A stretch of DNA of 64,000 bases from Isoperla grammatica (taxonomy: Eukaryota > Arthropoda > Insecta > Plecoptera > Perlodidae): NCBI GenBank assembly GCA_945910005.1, contig OX246741.1, positions 50,250,625-50,314,624 of the forward strand, in the 5' to 3' direction. How positions within the stretch are numbered: the first letter of the stretch is position 1; every line of letters begins with the position of its first letter. The notes under the pieces were generated by a model that had not been told where the DNA came from, did not search any database, and saw only the letters and a program-made list of their open reading frames with translations. The position numbers and the translations under genes were made by a program. Shown here in pieces: positions 1 to 12,210 of the stretch.

Positions 1-424
<424 letters not shown>

Positions 425-2170
425 ATAATGCTATTTAAAATCTGTTTCATATAGTTGTGATCACTGTAACTCTGAGATACATTTAAAACAATACTGCGAA
501 CAATCACATATAGTTGGGTCAAAGTTAGTATTCTGATGCTTACGACACAGCCGAGACCAAGCCTTATCCCTATTATCTAATCTAAGCAGGTCCATTGTGG
601 ATAATTTAAAACCTTTCGTTGAGTACCTGTAACGGTTGGTGTGAACAAACCGCCTGTGCACTTGACTAAGCTGAATCATGAATTTACGAATGTGTGTATA
701 TCTGCTGTTGCTTTTCTTTCATATGGCGCGGTTGAATGGGGCAGTAGACAATGACCTGAGATCGGTATGCGAATACTTACGTTAGGGCTATAGTTGTGTT
801 TCGTGTTGCATTCCTCACAATGCCAGAAAAGACCCAACACCTAAAAAATAAAACGTTTTATTATTTACAGTTATAGAGACAAAAATCAACCTTTTTTAAG
901 AAAAGGCTGGCAATGTACATTAAATTAACTCAAGGGTCCAGCGTCTTGATTAAAACTCAATGTATAGGGTTTTGAAAACAAATTTTAAGTATTAAAATTA
1001 ATATTACACATTCATAAGACAAAATGACAGCTTACAAATAAAATGTGTGTGTGTTTTGGGTGGTGGGGTTTGGGCTGGGGGAGGGGGGGGGGGGGGTGTC
1101 CGACTTCGGTTCCCCCTCAGTGGCCGATGTCCTGATGCGACCACATTAATATCAGTTACACATGAGAGTCGTGATGTCAAAGGCATGTGAACCGAGCTGC
1201 TATCTAGCGTTGAATTCACCGAAGTGTTAGTTTGTCGGACACTCAGACAAGGAGTTTATTTAAACGAATATCGGTCGTAAACTGGAGCACAGAGCTAACA
1301 GAGAGAAGCCAACTTACAGGTGGATTGCATCTTAGCGCAACACTGGATAATTATAAGGGTTTATTGGCAGACATTTCAGAGAGGGGGGTTGGGGAGGTGG
1401 GGGGAGGTAGCAGAACCTATTTTCTCACAGAAAATACACCTTATCTACGTTTTCATAACCATCGATATTGCAAAGTATGAGAACACATACTTAAATGTGT
1501 ATCATACATTAATACAATAAACCAGCTTCTATGTATCTCATCATACACCCTTCCTGGTATGAATGCCCTTTATCAGCTAAGAAGCCACCGTATTTTACCT
1601 CTTAATTAGTTCCATTATCATTAATACTCTTGAGAATACTACATTCTTAATTTATTTGATAGCCTTATGTCAGGGACGGCTCTATGACTTAATATGACCT
1701 TGTAGTACTAACCTATAGCGGTTGAATAGAAACACTGCGGTGCTGACACATCTTGGTACGGGGCGAACCTAGCGGTGAAGCTCTAACTGATGTCGGTTGA
1801 TCCTGGAAGAGATGAAAAATAATTATGTTTTATAATGGGTAACATTAAACTAGATCCAGCTCGCAGGGCAGCGCAACTGTTTTCATGTCGCCGCCTTTAT
1901 AGGGGTAAATTCTGCGTGTTTCCTGTCTTCACACTAGACGCCGAAGACATTGGAATAGTAGAATATCTTTGCTTAGTTATGCTTGGTAGTTCGACGATCT
2001 CTCTCCAGGGAATATTTGTGACTTTGATCTCTGAAAACACATCCATTTGTCTCTATTCGTAATCAGTCCATATTTTTGTAAAATATCGGTTTACACACAT
2101 TCATAAGAGTTAAGATTTTAGATTTCATTTTCATGGCGTTGTTTTACTTAGGATCTCTCCTATAGCAGGT
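425..2170. other. Unassigned DNA, no gene recognised
   Basis: No recognisable coding region. Short open frames near 461-679, 1004-1219, 1232-1520 and 1835-2062 have no motif, and overlapping frames compete. A G-rich run with more than 15 consecutive G lies at about 1075-1097, and a second G-rich stretch at about 1381-1408. Confidence 0.6.
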
Positions 2171-2336
2171 AAAGTCGTCGTACAACAACCTCAATAATGC
2201 TTCCGTCACGGGTGGTTGAGCGGCAGCCAACCAGCGGTCGTGGCTAATTCAGATACCTGCTCGGGTTGGCCGAGACCGTAAACACGTCATTGATTGATGA
2301 AGAAAGCATTACTGAAGTTGTTGTACGACGACTTTC
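2171..2336. mobile_element. Foldback (MITE-like) element
   Basis: The left arm at 2171-2204 (AAAGTCGTCGTACAACAAC...) is the near-perfect reverse complement of 2302-2336, giving about 34-bp terminal inverted repeats around a 100-bp centre. No coding capacity. A target-site duplication was not resolved, so the superfamily is unknown. Confidence 0.7.
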
Positions 2337-3289
2337 CCCCTTAAAGTAGCTATTTTCTTGTCACCAGAATGCGTCTACTTTATTTTGCGTGGCCCATAGG
2401 ACACATTTGACTACATCTGACGCCGTATAGTGTATAGCTCGGGGGAAGCCGGGGTCACTTTGAGCATGGGGTAATCGGGCCCTTGGTGAGTATCTAGTAA
2501 TAACACATTATTATATATTTGTCGCACGGAAGCTGACCATTCTCACAACACAAATGCACTTGTTTACAATTTGTGGTAAAATTGTGAGTTACATTTGAAA
2601 TTGGAAGGCATTTCAGTTTGATAAACTTAGATGATGATGTAGTTACGAGTCGGAATAAGTGAGTTAAGCACGTTCAAGTTGTTATTATCATGAGTAAGCC
2701 TGTCTATTAGTCTGTAGAGTGAAACACGTATTGTAGAGGAGCCTAGTGTACAGTTCGTCTCCATTCAAAATACACGCCGGCAAAATGCGAACTAACATAA
2801 ACTGTTTCTTATTGTTGGAGACTAATGCTGTCAATCATCCCCTTTATTTGACAAACCAGTTACCTTCTTATAGTACAACATCCTAAACAACATGCACCTT
2901 CGACTTCGACCATGAATATTCAGGATAAGCCAGTATCAAAGCGGGTTTGTAAGAACAGTAGTAAAAAAGCGGTTTCATTTATTGATGGTAAATTTTCTTG
3001 AGAAAGAGATAAATATGGGCGACCCTTTAAAAAGGACCGAATCCAGAGCTCCCGGCTTCGCTATTCTTAAGCGAGTGGTTTTTGTTATTTGAATAGAAAT
3101 CGTTGATGGTCACTTGTTTTTAAACTGTGCATCCTTCCTGGTGACAAGCTTTACGTTTACTACCTTGCACAGTAAGCGAGAGATAAGCTTCCCTTTGAGG
3201 AGTCCTCTTTACTGACTTGTTTTGGATAGAGACGAACTTGTGTGTATTCACTGGCCAATCTGAATGGATGATGTTGTTTTGTAGAGTTT
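2337..3289. other. Unassigned DNA
   Basis: No gene, RNA gene or repeat family recognised. Composition is mixed, with no long open frame on either strand. Confidence 0.5.
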
Positions 3290-3712
3290 ATAATAAAATT
3301 AATAAATTCCCATTTTGAGTCTAACCACTCAGTAACGAAACTGATTTGCAGTGGGGGACATTAATTTAAAGCGACTAAACCAAACCAAACCTAAAGGCTC
3401 CAAACACCATCGACGAGTGAGCGATAACCAATCAAAGATCGATATTTCAAATACGAAACATATAAATCAGTGATTGGACAGTGCGAACACCTGCGGACAA
3501 ATGTCAGAATCAACAAGGCCGATTCAGAGCAACTTTGAATTTATTGAGTGCTTTGTTGCTAGGACGGCTCCAAAGTCACCGTTTACTTATTCCTAAGACA
3601 AGAAGTAATGGAATTGAATCCTAAATAGAAGTTATTAAACTTCTGCCTGAACCGGGATTTGAACCCGGGACCGTCTGCAAAGCATTGTTATCCCTCCTAA
3701 AGTAATCGTTAA
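3290..3712 (-). mobile_element. SINE family A, near full-length copy
   Basis: Read on the minus strand, a tRNA-like head with a B box (GGTTCAAATCC type, about 3655-3670) leads into a body of about 350 bp that matches the plus-strand copy at 28704-29125 along its length. It ends in the shared tail containing the reverse complement of CAGTGGGGGAC, followed by an A/T-rich end. The insert is about 420 bp, long for a SINE. The tRNA head is more diverged than in the 28.7-kb copy. It is transcribed, if at all, from the internal RNA polymerase III promoter. It encodes nothing and would depend on a partner LINE. Confidence 0.85.
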
Positions 3713-3850
3713 GTAAAAAAAGTATGTGGCAAGCAGATTTATTTATCTGGGGTTGGATGTATATTGACTACCACCCTAGCATGACAAAACATTAGAAACA
3801 GACAACCAGCAATTTAATGAATGAAGCAAATATATAAATGTTTATTATTT

Positions 3851-4288
3851 TTAATATAATTGAAAAATAAATTGTGTTTCAATAAATTAATTAAAATTTG
3901 CAATGTTAATATTTATATTAATATATACATTAAAATTGCAAACTTTTATTAATTTATTGAAACACTTGGAGTTGAGAAAAACAAAATAAACCAACATTAT
4001 TTATAATAAAAAAAGTAACCGATAAATTTGCAAACTTTAGTTTAAGTTGCCAAGTCCCGAACTGTTTCATGAATTACAACAAATAATATTAAAATGTATT
4101 AACAAGAATAATTATCTTTATTGATTCATCGTAGACCGTATAATACATGACCAAAAGCTTATAACAAATTCATTGGTCAACTTTGTTTTATTATTGATGT
4201 GTGTTTTTTGTTTTTCTCACCTCGAAGTGTTTCAACAAATTAATTTAATTTTGTAAATGTTATTAATATATTTTCAATTATATTAAGT
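3851..4288. mobile_element. AT-rich foldback element with nested repeats
   Basis: Outer ends (TTAATATAATTGAAAA at about 3851 and its complement at about 4272-4288) enclose longer inverted repeats. About 3925-3990 pairs with about 4203-4280, including GAGAAAAACAAAA against TTTTTGTTTTTCTC. A third copy of the GTGTTTCAA-type motif at 3874 is inverted relative to 3967, which makes a smaller hairpin inside. Extremely AT-rich and non-coding. The exact boundaries are uncertain. Confidence 0.55.
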
Positions 4289-4644
4289 AACATAGTTATT
4301 TATATATGTGTTTATTTCGTAATTACAATACTTATGGCCAAAAAAGAGCTTGGTAACAATATAAGATATCATCACTTAAAAAATGTGAGCATCTTCTGAT
4401 ATGATTGTTTTTATAAGTGTGCCATTTTTTGGATTGTTATTATAGTTGATTATGTAAGTTTTGGGCTTGGTCTTTTCTTGCAATGTTATATATTTTCGTT
4501 TGGTATATAGAAGTCCCAACGTAGCTAGTTTCACATCGACTTTAGATCCTTCTCTCTCTACCATGTCTTCACGCACGCTGTTTAAACGAAAATCATGTAG
4601 ATTCCTGTCGTTCTTTTGCACCTTCGTAAATTCGGGAAAACGTG
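4289..4644. other. Unassigned DNA
   Basis: No supported feature. Overlapping open frames on both strands at 4376-4688 carry no motif, and the plus-strand one runs into the tandem array. Confidence 0.5.
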
Positions 4645-5014
4645 GACGTAGACGCGCTCTCTTATCAACGCGTCACACAGAGACGTAGACGCGCTCTCTT
4701 ATCAACGCGTCACACAGGGACGTAGACGCGCTCTCTTATCAACGCGTCACACAGAGACGTAGACGCGCTCTCTTATCAACGCGTCGCACAGAGACGTAGA
4801 CGCGCTCTCTTATCAACGCGTCACACAGAGACGTAGACGCGCTCTCTTATCAACGCGTCACACAGAGACGTAGACGCGCTCTCTTATCAACGCGTCACAC
4901 AGAGACGTAGACGCGCTCTCTTATCAACGCGTCACACAGAGACGTAGACGCGCTCTCTTATCAACGCGTCGCACAGAGACGTAGACGCGCTCTCTTATCA
5001 ACGCGTCACACAGA
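4645..5014. repeat. 37-bp tandem array, 10 units
   Basis: Ten consecutive units start at 4645, 4682 and so on to 4978, with exact 37-bp spacing and only a few substitutions (for example CGTCGC for CGTCAC in two units). Each unit contains GACGCG, a 12-base spacer, then CGCGTC, so every unit can form a 6-bp-stem hairpin. A diverged single unit lies at 7143-7189. Confidence 0.97.
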
Positions 5015-5734
5015 GCGTTTTCCTAGTGCTTAAACTATGTAACTACTTTGGACACACGGCCTCCTCGAGGGTATTGTGGTGACTTCTAGCAGGCAGTGTT
5101 TAGATGCCGGAACGCTCGCAGCGCTGCACGCGGCAATCTGCCTACTTATCCACTCACTCACCACAGGTAACAGATTGTCTGTGTCAATACCTTACATTGC
5201 AGTACACACCCTATTTAAATAATATGAGGTATAAGGCTTTCTTTCTATGTATTGCGTCATTCATGCTATTTTTGTCGAAGCAATCTGTGAACACAAGTAT
5301 TATTTGTGGTGCCGCAGTATTTTCTCAACCTATAAATTAAACTGCGCGAACTGAGTAAGCAGGTAATCATAATATCACTCTATGTGGTTTTATGAGGCAA
5401 TCCGATTACCTCCAGCGCTATTAGGCCTACCATGACCTTAAGGCTGTATGCCCATCTACGTATGGACTCAATTTTCTGTCTATTGAAATTGATTTAAAAT
5501 TCTCTAAAATTCCCCAAAAGTATCCAAAATATCAACACCTAGGTTAGGGCCTAGATGATTAAACTTCCTTTAATATAAATGTTTTTATATTCCATCACTA
5601 TTTAAGTTTTACAAATTTACATATTTAATTGCAAATAGTGCGTTGAAATAGCACGTTACAAGAGTTATTTAACTTACTTTGAATAACGGAGATATTTATT
5701 TTATCAAGGAAACTTTCTTTAAATACAATTTTTA
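5015..5734. other. Unassigned DNA with a small signal-peptide-like open frame
   Basis: No confirmed gene. A plus-strand frame at 5104-5340 contains an internal methionine at 5224, from which a 38-residue peptide would begin with a short basic start and a hydrophobic stretch (FFLCIASFMLFL), resembling a signal peptide. There is no mature domain, no visible exon structure and no recognisable promoter, so I treat it as probable noise. Confidence 0.35.
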
Positions 5735-5806
5735 AATACTTATATTAAGAGTCTACCCACTCAGTCACATAACTCATGTTCAGTGGGGGACTTTAATTTT
5801 GGTTTA
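5735..5806 (-). mobile_element. SINE family A, tail-only fragment
   Basis: On the minus strand this holds only the conserved 3' tail of the family (complement of CAGTGGGGGACTTTAATTT plus the CTACCCACTCAGT block), with an A/T-rich end. It is 5'-truncated, as expected from incomplete target-primed reverse transcription. Confidence 0.75.
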
Positions 5807-7142
5807 CTGTTTAACCATTTAAAAGCACTTTTAACAGATAATAATCAAGGTTTTCGAATGGTAGGTCCACCTACAATCTCAATTGCGTTCGTTATTTTAT
5901 TCCACCATCCGATCCATCAGGTTCTAATAAGGAGCAATATGAGGTCCCACGTCGGGCCTAGCGGGTACACAGATGTATTATTCAGATGGAGTTTGTTCAC
6001 AAAATGAGAGAGATACATAAAACAAAATGGCGGATACTGAATCGGTTTGCATTCGTGGAAAGAATGTCAGTAGATTGTGACCAAGTACATGTTAGCTTGA
6101 GAGGTAGATCGACGTGAGATAATTTGGTGTAAGCAGATAGAAGTTATTCGGACAGAAAGATGGCAGGTGTATATTTAATACGAATAACGGTTGCTGTTAC
6201 CAACGCAAATGAACAGGGGTTGAGTCCCGGTGCGGCCTTTGGATATATGACTTTCCAACTTTACTTTAATCTATATTATATTTGTAATGAAGTAAACGGT
6301 TAGTTTGGACGGATGTGTCATTGAAACGCAACGCTAAATAAATTACTCCATACAAATTAGTTAATGTAATTGAGTATATAGACAATGAATACTAGATTAC
6401 CAAGCGAGTGTAGGGAGCGTCTCCATTCTACTTTTACCGCTTACGGCACTTTCTCTGGGATTTGTTTTTGTTTCTGTCTAGCGATAGCGGTCGAAGGGAA
6501 AGTCCGGTCAAGTTGAAATTTGACCATCCACAAGCCTTGATGTGGATTAAGTTCAGTTAACTCACTTATTTAAGATTAAATGTTAAAGATATTTTATTTT
6601 TCTAACTGTTTAACTAAGGATCGCTACCATTGGCCGGTTTTAAAACGTCGCCTCTCATTAGCTGGGCTAAGAAATTTTGGTATAAGAGCTAACCTTGCTA
6701 TGGTGACCTTTAATCTCTAATCCTAAGAATGCGTGTAAACGCCATAATAGTTTTGGCTTGAATTGATTTTAATAAACCTTAAATCTTAAATAAGTGAGTA
6801 AACCAACCTTAAAACAACATTACTTTTGTGAAAAATTTGGCCAGTATACGAAGTTATATTAAAGTTGGCTATAAGGTTATCAAAAAGTTTTTTCTTAAAC
6901 AATATGCTGTCAAAATGTAAGACAGAAATTGTGTGGTACATTTTCGTTCATTTCACGAATATGTTAGTTTTATCTCGACCCGATGTACAAGTGGCATTTA
7001 TACTGATCGCAATTAGTAAAAGTAACCATGGCAACGAGAACAAAGCTCTTTGGGAATAGACCAGCACAATAGGTTCTTGGAAGGTTGTGCACTGGTCGAT
7101 GCACATTCTTGAAATATGGCGGAGGTTGTGAAACTTTTAGCC
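5807..7142. other. Unassigned DNA
   Basis: No gene recognised. A B-box-like stretch near 6216-6230 (GGGTTGAGTCCC) may be debris of a tRNA-derived element, but no A box or body could be matched. Small open frames at 5783-6007 and 6865-7059 have no motif. Confidence 0.5.
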
Positions 7143-7189
7143 AGAGTAGACGTGGACGTACGCGCTCGTTTATCGACGCGTCACACAGA
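7143..7189. repeat. Solitary diverged unit of the 37-bp repeat
   Basis: The segment carries GACGTGGACGTACGCGCTCG, then TTATCGACGCGTCACACAGAG. It matches the 4645-5014 unit with several substitutions and a small gap, about 2.1 kb from the array. Confidence 0.85.
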
Positions 7190-7481
7190 GCTATTCTCTA
7201 GTTTATTTATTTAAAGCAAATAAATCTGGACCTATGCCGCTTTGGTGGGTAGCTGTGCTAGAATACGATACTAATTCGGGAGATTGTCGGTTTGATTATT
7301 TGCTCATTTTCAGGTTAAGTGCGCTCTTCAATCTAAGGCCCTACCATGCCATAACTATACTGTTCAGTGAAATATTGGCTACGCTTTCGCTAAATAAAAT
7401 ATTCGCGCACTTATATATATATTTGACTATATTGAGCCGACCTACTATTTAGTAATATGCCATTCCTCTCAAACTCCACAC

Positions 7482-7620
7482 TTATTTTTTTGTTATTGAA
7501 ATAAAGGCCAGTGTATGACATAATGCCCCACTTTAGCCTAATGACTGATGAGTTATAACGAAGAAGGGAGGAGGGGAAGTCTAGTGCCGACAGACACGTA
7601 GCCTACTCCTTGAATTGATA
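7482..7620. repeat. Dispersed repeat, copy 1 (pairs with 24370-24510)
   Basis: Roughly three quarters of positions match 24370-24510, including AAGGCCAGTGTA, TTTAGCCTGATGA-like and GGAGGGGAAG blocks in the same order. The T-rich left edge suggests the 3' end of a minus-strand retroposon with an A-rich tail. No coding sequence seen. Confidence 0.6.
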
Positions 7621-7732
7621 GGCAAACATCAATTAATTTGGCAATACTGCTGTTTATGTTGTGCTTGTGAGAACATGATATTGTGTGAGACGTTCCTTTG
7701 CCTAACATAAAAACAATATTCAGGTCCATACT

Positions 7733-9565
7733 GATCAGTGGCAACAGATCGTGTGGACGAACCACGCGTGACGTCACGAGACCAGTTGCAACAGATCGTG
7801 TGTACGAACCACGCGTGACGTCACGAGACCAGTTGCAACAGATCGTGTGTACGAACCACGCGTGACGTCACGAGACCAGTTGCAACAGATCGTGTGTACG
7901 AACCACGCGTGACGTCACGAGACCAGTTGCAACAGATCGTGTGTACGAACCACGCGTGACGTCACGAGACCAGTTGCAACAGATCGTGTGTACGAGCCAC
8001 GCGTGACGTCACGAGGCCAGTTGCAACAGATCGTGTGTACGAACCACGCATGACGTCACGGGACCAGTTGCAACAGATCGTGTGTACGAACCACGCATGA
8101 CGTCACGAGACCAGTTGCAACAGATCGTGTGTACGAACCACGCGTGACGTCACGAGACTAGTTGCAACAGATCGTGTGTACGAACCACGCGTGACGTCAC
8201 GGGACCAGTTGCAACAGATCGTGTGTACGAACCACGCGTGATGTCACGAGACCAGTTGCAACAGATCGTGTGTACGAACCACGCGTGACGTCACGAGACC
8301 AGTTGCAACAGATCGTGTGTACGAACCACGCGTGACGTCACGGGACCAGTTGCAACAGATCGTGTGTACGAACCACGCGTGACGTCACGGGACTAGTTGC
8401 AACAGATCGTGTGTACGAACCACGCGTGACGTCACGAGACCAGTTGCAACAGATCGTGTGTACGAACCACGCGTGACGTCACGGGACCAGTTGCAACAGA
8501 TCGTGTGTACGAACCACGCGTGACGTCACGGGACTAGTTGCAACAGATCGTGTGTACGAACCACGCGTGACGTCACGAGACCAGTTGCAACAGATCGTGT
8601 GTACGAACCACGCGTGATGTCACGAGACCAGTTGCAACAGATCGTGTGTACGAACCACGCGTGACGTCACGAGACCAGTTGCAACAGATCGTGTGTACGA
8701 ACCACGCCTGACGTCACGAGACCAGTTGCAACAGATCGTGTGTACGAACCACGCGTGACGTCACGGGACCAGTTGCAACAGATCGTGTGTACGAACCACG
8801 CGTGACGTCACGGGACCAGTTGCAACAGATCGTGTGTACGAACCACGCGTGACGTCACGGGACCAGTTGCAACAGATCGTGTGTACGAACCACGTATGAC
8901 GTCACGAGACCAGTTGTAACAGATCGTGTGTACGAACCACGCGTGACGTCACGAGACCAGTTGCAACAGATCGTGTGTACGAACCACGCGTGACGTCACG
9001 AGACCAGTTGCAACAGATCGTGTGTACGAGCCACGCGGGACGTCACGAGACCAGTTGCAACAGATCGTGTGTACGAACCACGCGTGTCGTCACGAGACCA
9101 GTTGCAACAGATCGTGTGTACGAACCACGCGTGACGTCACGAGACCAGTTGCATCAGATCGTGTGTGCGAACCACGCGTGACGTCACGAGACCAGTTGCA
9201 ACAGATCGTGTGTACGAACCACGCGTGACGTCACAAGACCAGTTGCAACAGATCGTGTGTACGAACCACGCGTGACGTCACGGGACCAGTTGCATCAGAT
9301 CGTGTGTGCGAACCACGCGTGACGTCACGAGACCAGTTGCAACAGATCGTGTGTACGAATCACGCGTGACGTCACGAGACCAGTTGCAACAGATCGTGTG
9401 TACGAACCACGCGTGACGTCACGAGACCAGTTGCAACAGATCGTGTGTACGAGCCACGCGTGACGTCACGAGACCAGTTGCAACAGATCGTGTGTACGAA
9501 CCACGCGTGACGTCACGAGACCAGTTGCAACAGATCGTGTGTACGAACCACGCGTGACGTTACGG
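7733..9565. repeat. 47-bp minisatellite, 39 units, CRE-bearing
   Basis: The TGACGTCA octamer sits at 7769 in the first unit, and the matching position of the last unit is 9555. The distance of 1786 bp is exactly 38 x 47, so there is no net length change in the array. Unit landmarks are GACCAGTTGCAACAGATCGT, GTGTACGAAC and CACGCGTGACGTCACG. About 34 of 39 units keep the intact palindromic octamer; variants lie near 8238, 8614, 9034, 9082 and 9555. Open frames inside (8975-9228) come from the 141-bp reading period and are not genes. Confidence 0.98.
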
Positions 9566-10081
9566 GAGGACCCGAAAGCCAGGTCGGAAATAAGTCTCGT
9601 ATATCGTCCTGGAGCTAATGAGGGAGAACGGTTTATCCAGTCATTGTCCAGCTTTACCGTGTCCTGGAATTAGATTCTGTTTTGCTGCAGCGGATTCGAT
9701 TACTTTTCATCTACACTGATGTGATTAGAGACGAGGACAAATAAGATACTTGCTTGGATATTGTTACCGGATTAAGGGTCGATATGCTTTAACTTGAAAT
9801 ATTTGTTTTAAGTTCGAATTCATCAAACTTCTTAATCGGCCAATTTACTAATCTCGGATTGGTTAATAGTTACCATGGTTTAAGAAACATTACATATAAA
9901 ATGCATGGTGGCTTCTACAGGGCGCCATTTTTGATCTCCGATTTACACATTAAAGTTAAAGTTATTTAAGGATTAGAAAAATTTAAAGGATGACAGTTTG
10001 GTGAAGGTGGACCCTTATAGCTTTTCTTTGTCATGTTGTCTAGATTTCGTTTTAATGTTTAAATTTTTGATTAAATTACTA
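9566..10081. other. Unassigned DNA
   Basis: No feature supported. A short open frame (9998-10204) merely crosses into the adjacent hairpin element. Confidence 0.5.
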
Positions 10082-10260
10082 AGGGTCAAATGGATAGTCG
10101 TTCCTCACGTGCTCCTCAATTCAGCCTTTCATCAGACTCTCCCAATTACCAATCACAGAGCAACATTGCCATGTGGACCGCTCTGTGGTTGGTGGTTGGA
10201 CTAGTCTGAGGAAAGGCTGAGTTGAGGAGCACGTGAGGAACGACTATGCATTTGACCCTA
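10082..10260. mobile_element. 178-bp near-perfect hairpin (foldback MITE)
   Basis: Nearly the whole segment is one inverted repeat. 10083-10137 (AGGGTCAAATG..., TCGTTCCTCACGTGCTCC) pairs with 10202-10259 with only a few mismatches. Pairing resumes more weakly toward a loop of about 18 bases near 10165. It is bounded by AGGGTCAAATG and CATTTGACCCT. Non-coding; the transposase family cannot be assigned. Confidence 0.85.
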
Positions 10261-10280
10261 AATCTATGGAGATGATGGTA

Positions 10281-10532
10281 TGTTGGCATTTAAGCTTTCA
10301 ATAGGAGACGAACGTGCTTAACCATAAAACATGAGGATTGTAGCACCCATATCCCCCGACAAAGCATACAACAAGTAATATAATAAGCCATTTTGAACGA
10401 TTACTCTTTTAGTCCTTTACTCAGGCATACAATAATAATTTTCTTTAACCTTTTCGGGGGGTATACGTGTTAAAACTCTCATGTTTCCCCGTTAGCATAT
10501 TCGCCTTCTATTAACAGATAAAATGTCAACAA
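10281..10532. mobile_element. Foldback element with ~75-bp imperfect inverted repeats
   Basis: TGTTGGCATTTAAGC at 10281 pairs with the complement of AAAATGTCAACA near 10521-10532. The arms continue through AATAGGAGACGAA, AAACATGAGGATT and CCCATATCCCCCGA blocks. A partial relative lies at 14967-15004. A CRE-like TGACGTCA follows at about 10588. Confidence 0.65.
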
Positions 10533-10882
10533 CATTCCAAAGATGTTGAAACTTGAAATAATAGATGCCCATCAACATGGCCGCTGTGACGTCACGTGAA
10601 TACTCGCTGTAATATTTAGAAACTGATGAAAATGTAAAACGTATTCCTTGTATTTATGACCCGCTTGAAACATCATCCCTGTTTTATATTATCAAAAACA
10701 TATATATTTTTTTCAGGCGATAGTGTATAAACAATAAAAATTAATTGAACAAAAAAATTGACTAGGTTTATACAATTTACAACTAGTATGAAACGAACGA
10801 TCAGATTTTCAGTGGTTATGTACGTATTTAATATCCTACACTATGCTATGTTTCGGCAACAATACATAAACTGAACTAAGCA

Positions 10883-11129
10883 TGGCCCAGATTCACAAAG
10901 GGGCCTAGTGCTAAGACGTCCTATTTAAGCAAATATTAGTGATATAAATCATGCATATGTCCGTATGAAGTGGCATGAAAATAAAATATAGTAAAATATC
11001 AAGAAACTAATAATATTTTGTTTGTGAATGCGTTGTAATACCCAGAGATGGTTTCTCTTGATTTATCCATCTAGAATATGCCTTACTTAGGACAACTTAG
11101 AGTTAGTGATCTTTGTGAATTCAGGCCCT
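10883..11129. mobile_element. MITE with ~55-bp terminal inverted repeats
   Basis: GGCCCAGATTCACAAAG at the left pairs with CTTTGTGAATTCAGGCCC at the right, with further pairing inward (AAGACGTCCTATTTAAG against CTTACTTAGGACAACTTAG). The GGCCC ends resemble those of the Harbinger-like element at 22.3 kb, but no clean target duplication is visible. Confidence 0.75.
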
Positions 11130-11551
11130 AATGTTTAGGATTTAATTGAACTTTAAAATGATCTGCACGTTAACCTGAATATGTGGTATACAAAATACAC
11201 ATATGTATAACTTGACTGTGCATTGAATCTAGGGATGTATGACAGGATGAGTCACAAAGTTATATACAAAACACCATTGTGGAATAAGCTTGGATCAATA
11301 AAGGTAATAAGTTCAATATATGTTATATAAGTTCAAGTATACTTGTGTGCAGATCTCTATATGTTTAACATGGTCGCATTTATTTCCTGATCGTTTCTTC
11401 ATTGAAGATGCCCGGTGATGCAAAGTGTATTGAAAATGTTCGATGAGCAAATTAATTTATGATAGTTATTTATAAGAATATGTAAAACAACGTATACAGC
11501 ATTCGTGGAGGACCCGTTAGTGAACTTAATTATCGTGTGCTCAGTCTAATG
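11130..11551. other. Unassigned DNA
   Basis: Nothing recognised; AT-rich, no long open frame. Confidence 0.5.
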
Positions 11552-11662
11552 TCAAGTAACGTACACGATTTGTTGTTATGGAATTGTTTTATTACATGAT
11601 ATTTCCTATAAGAAAAACAAACTCCATAGCAACCATATAAACAAATCACATACTTAACTTGA
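11552..11662. mobile_element. Small foldback element, copy 1 of the GTTGCTATGG family
   Basis: GTCAAGTAACGTACACGATT and TGTTGTTATGGA on the left pair with TCCATAGCAACCATATA and AAATCACATACTTAACTTGAC on the right. A second copy with the same architecture is at 24068-24184, and the 30.8-kb element shares the GTTGCTATGGA core. Confidence 0.75.
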
Positions 11663-12121
11663 CCCTGCTTTCCCCCCTTTAATACTCACCAGTTCACTAG
11701 ACCAACTGCTTTTGTCTACGTCTTTAACGGAAGATAATTTACTGTCATACAAATTAATCGTAAAGAAGAATTTGTTAAACTGAATGTAGACCTAAGGTTT
11801 AAGAACTCATTGCCCACCTGGCCTACGGACCTCCCTAATTTGGTCTGGTAAAATTGCTTTTAAATGTGTTTAAAGTGTCCCAAATGTAAATCAAAATTAA
11901 ATGTTATCCTGAAGAGAATTTTGTGATCTTTCTTATAAATGTTCTCCTCCAATGTGGCCACCATGCGCAACACGTGAATACACCCCACCTTATTGGCTTC
12001 AAGATTCAAATATATTTTCCTTTAACTATATGACTGTTGTGTATTTCTCTCGTAGATATTACTAAAGTTAAAAACAATGGCAATTGTAATAAACAGGTAC
12101 CAATAAGAGAGAAACTAAGAG

Positions 12122-12123
<2 letters not shown>
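11663..12123. other. Unassigned DNA
   Basis: No feature recognised. Confidence 0.5.

Positions 12124-12208
<85 letters not shown>
12124..12208. repeat. (GA)n microsatellite
   Basis: About 41 GA dinucleotides, followed by TTGATTGACTGATTG, which resembles the short tail repeats left at LINE 3' ends. Confidence 0.95.

Positions 12209-12210
<2 letters not shown>

Noticed and set aside
4645..5014. CRISPR-like regular spacing
   Set aside because: Units are contiguous with no variable spacers; eukaryotic context. It is a minisatellite.
5104..5340. Possible secreted small protein
   Set aside because: Hydrophobic N-terminal-like stretch only; no mature domain, no splice or promoter evidence.
8975..9228. 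Two overlapping 68-codon frames with internal peptide repeats
   Set aside because: 47-bp array gives a 141-bp coding period that is open only where variants remove stops.
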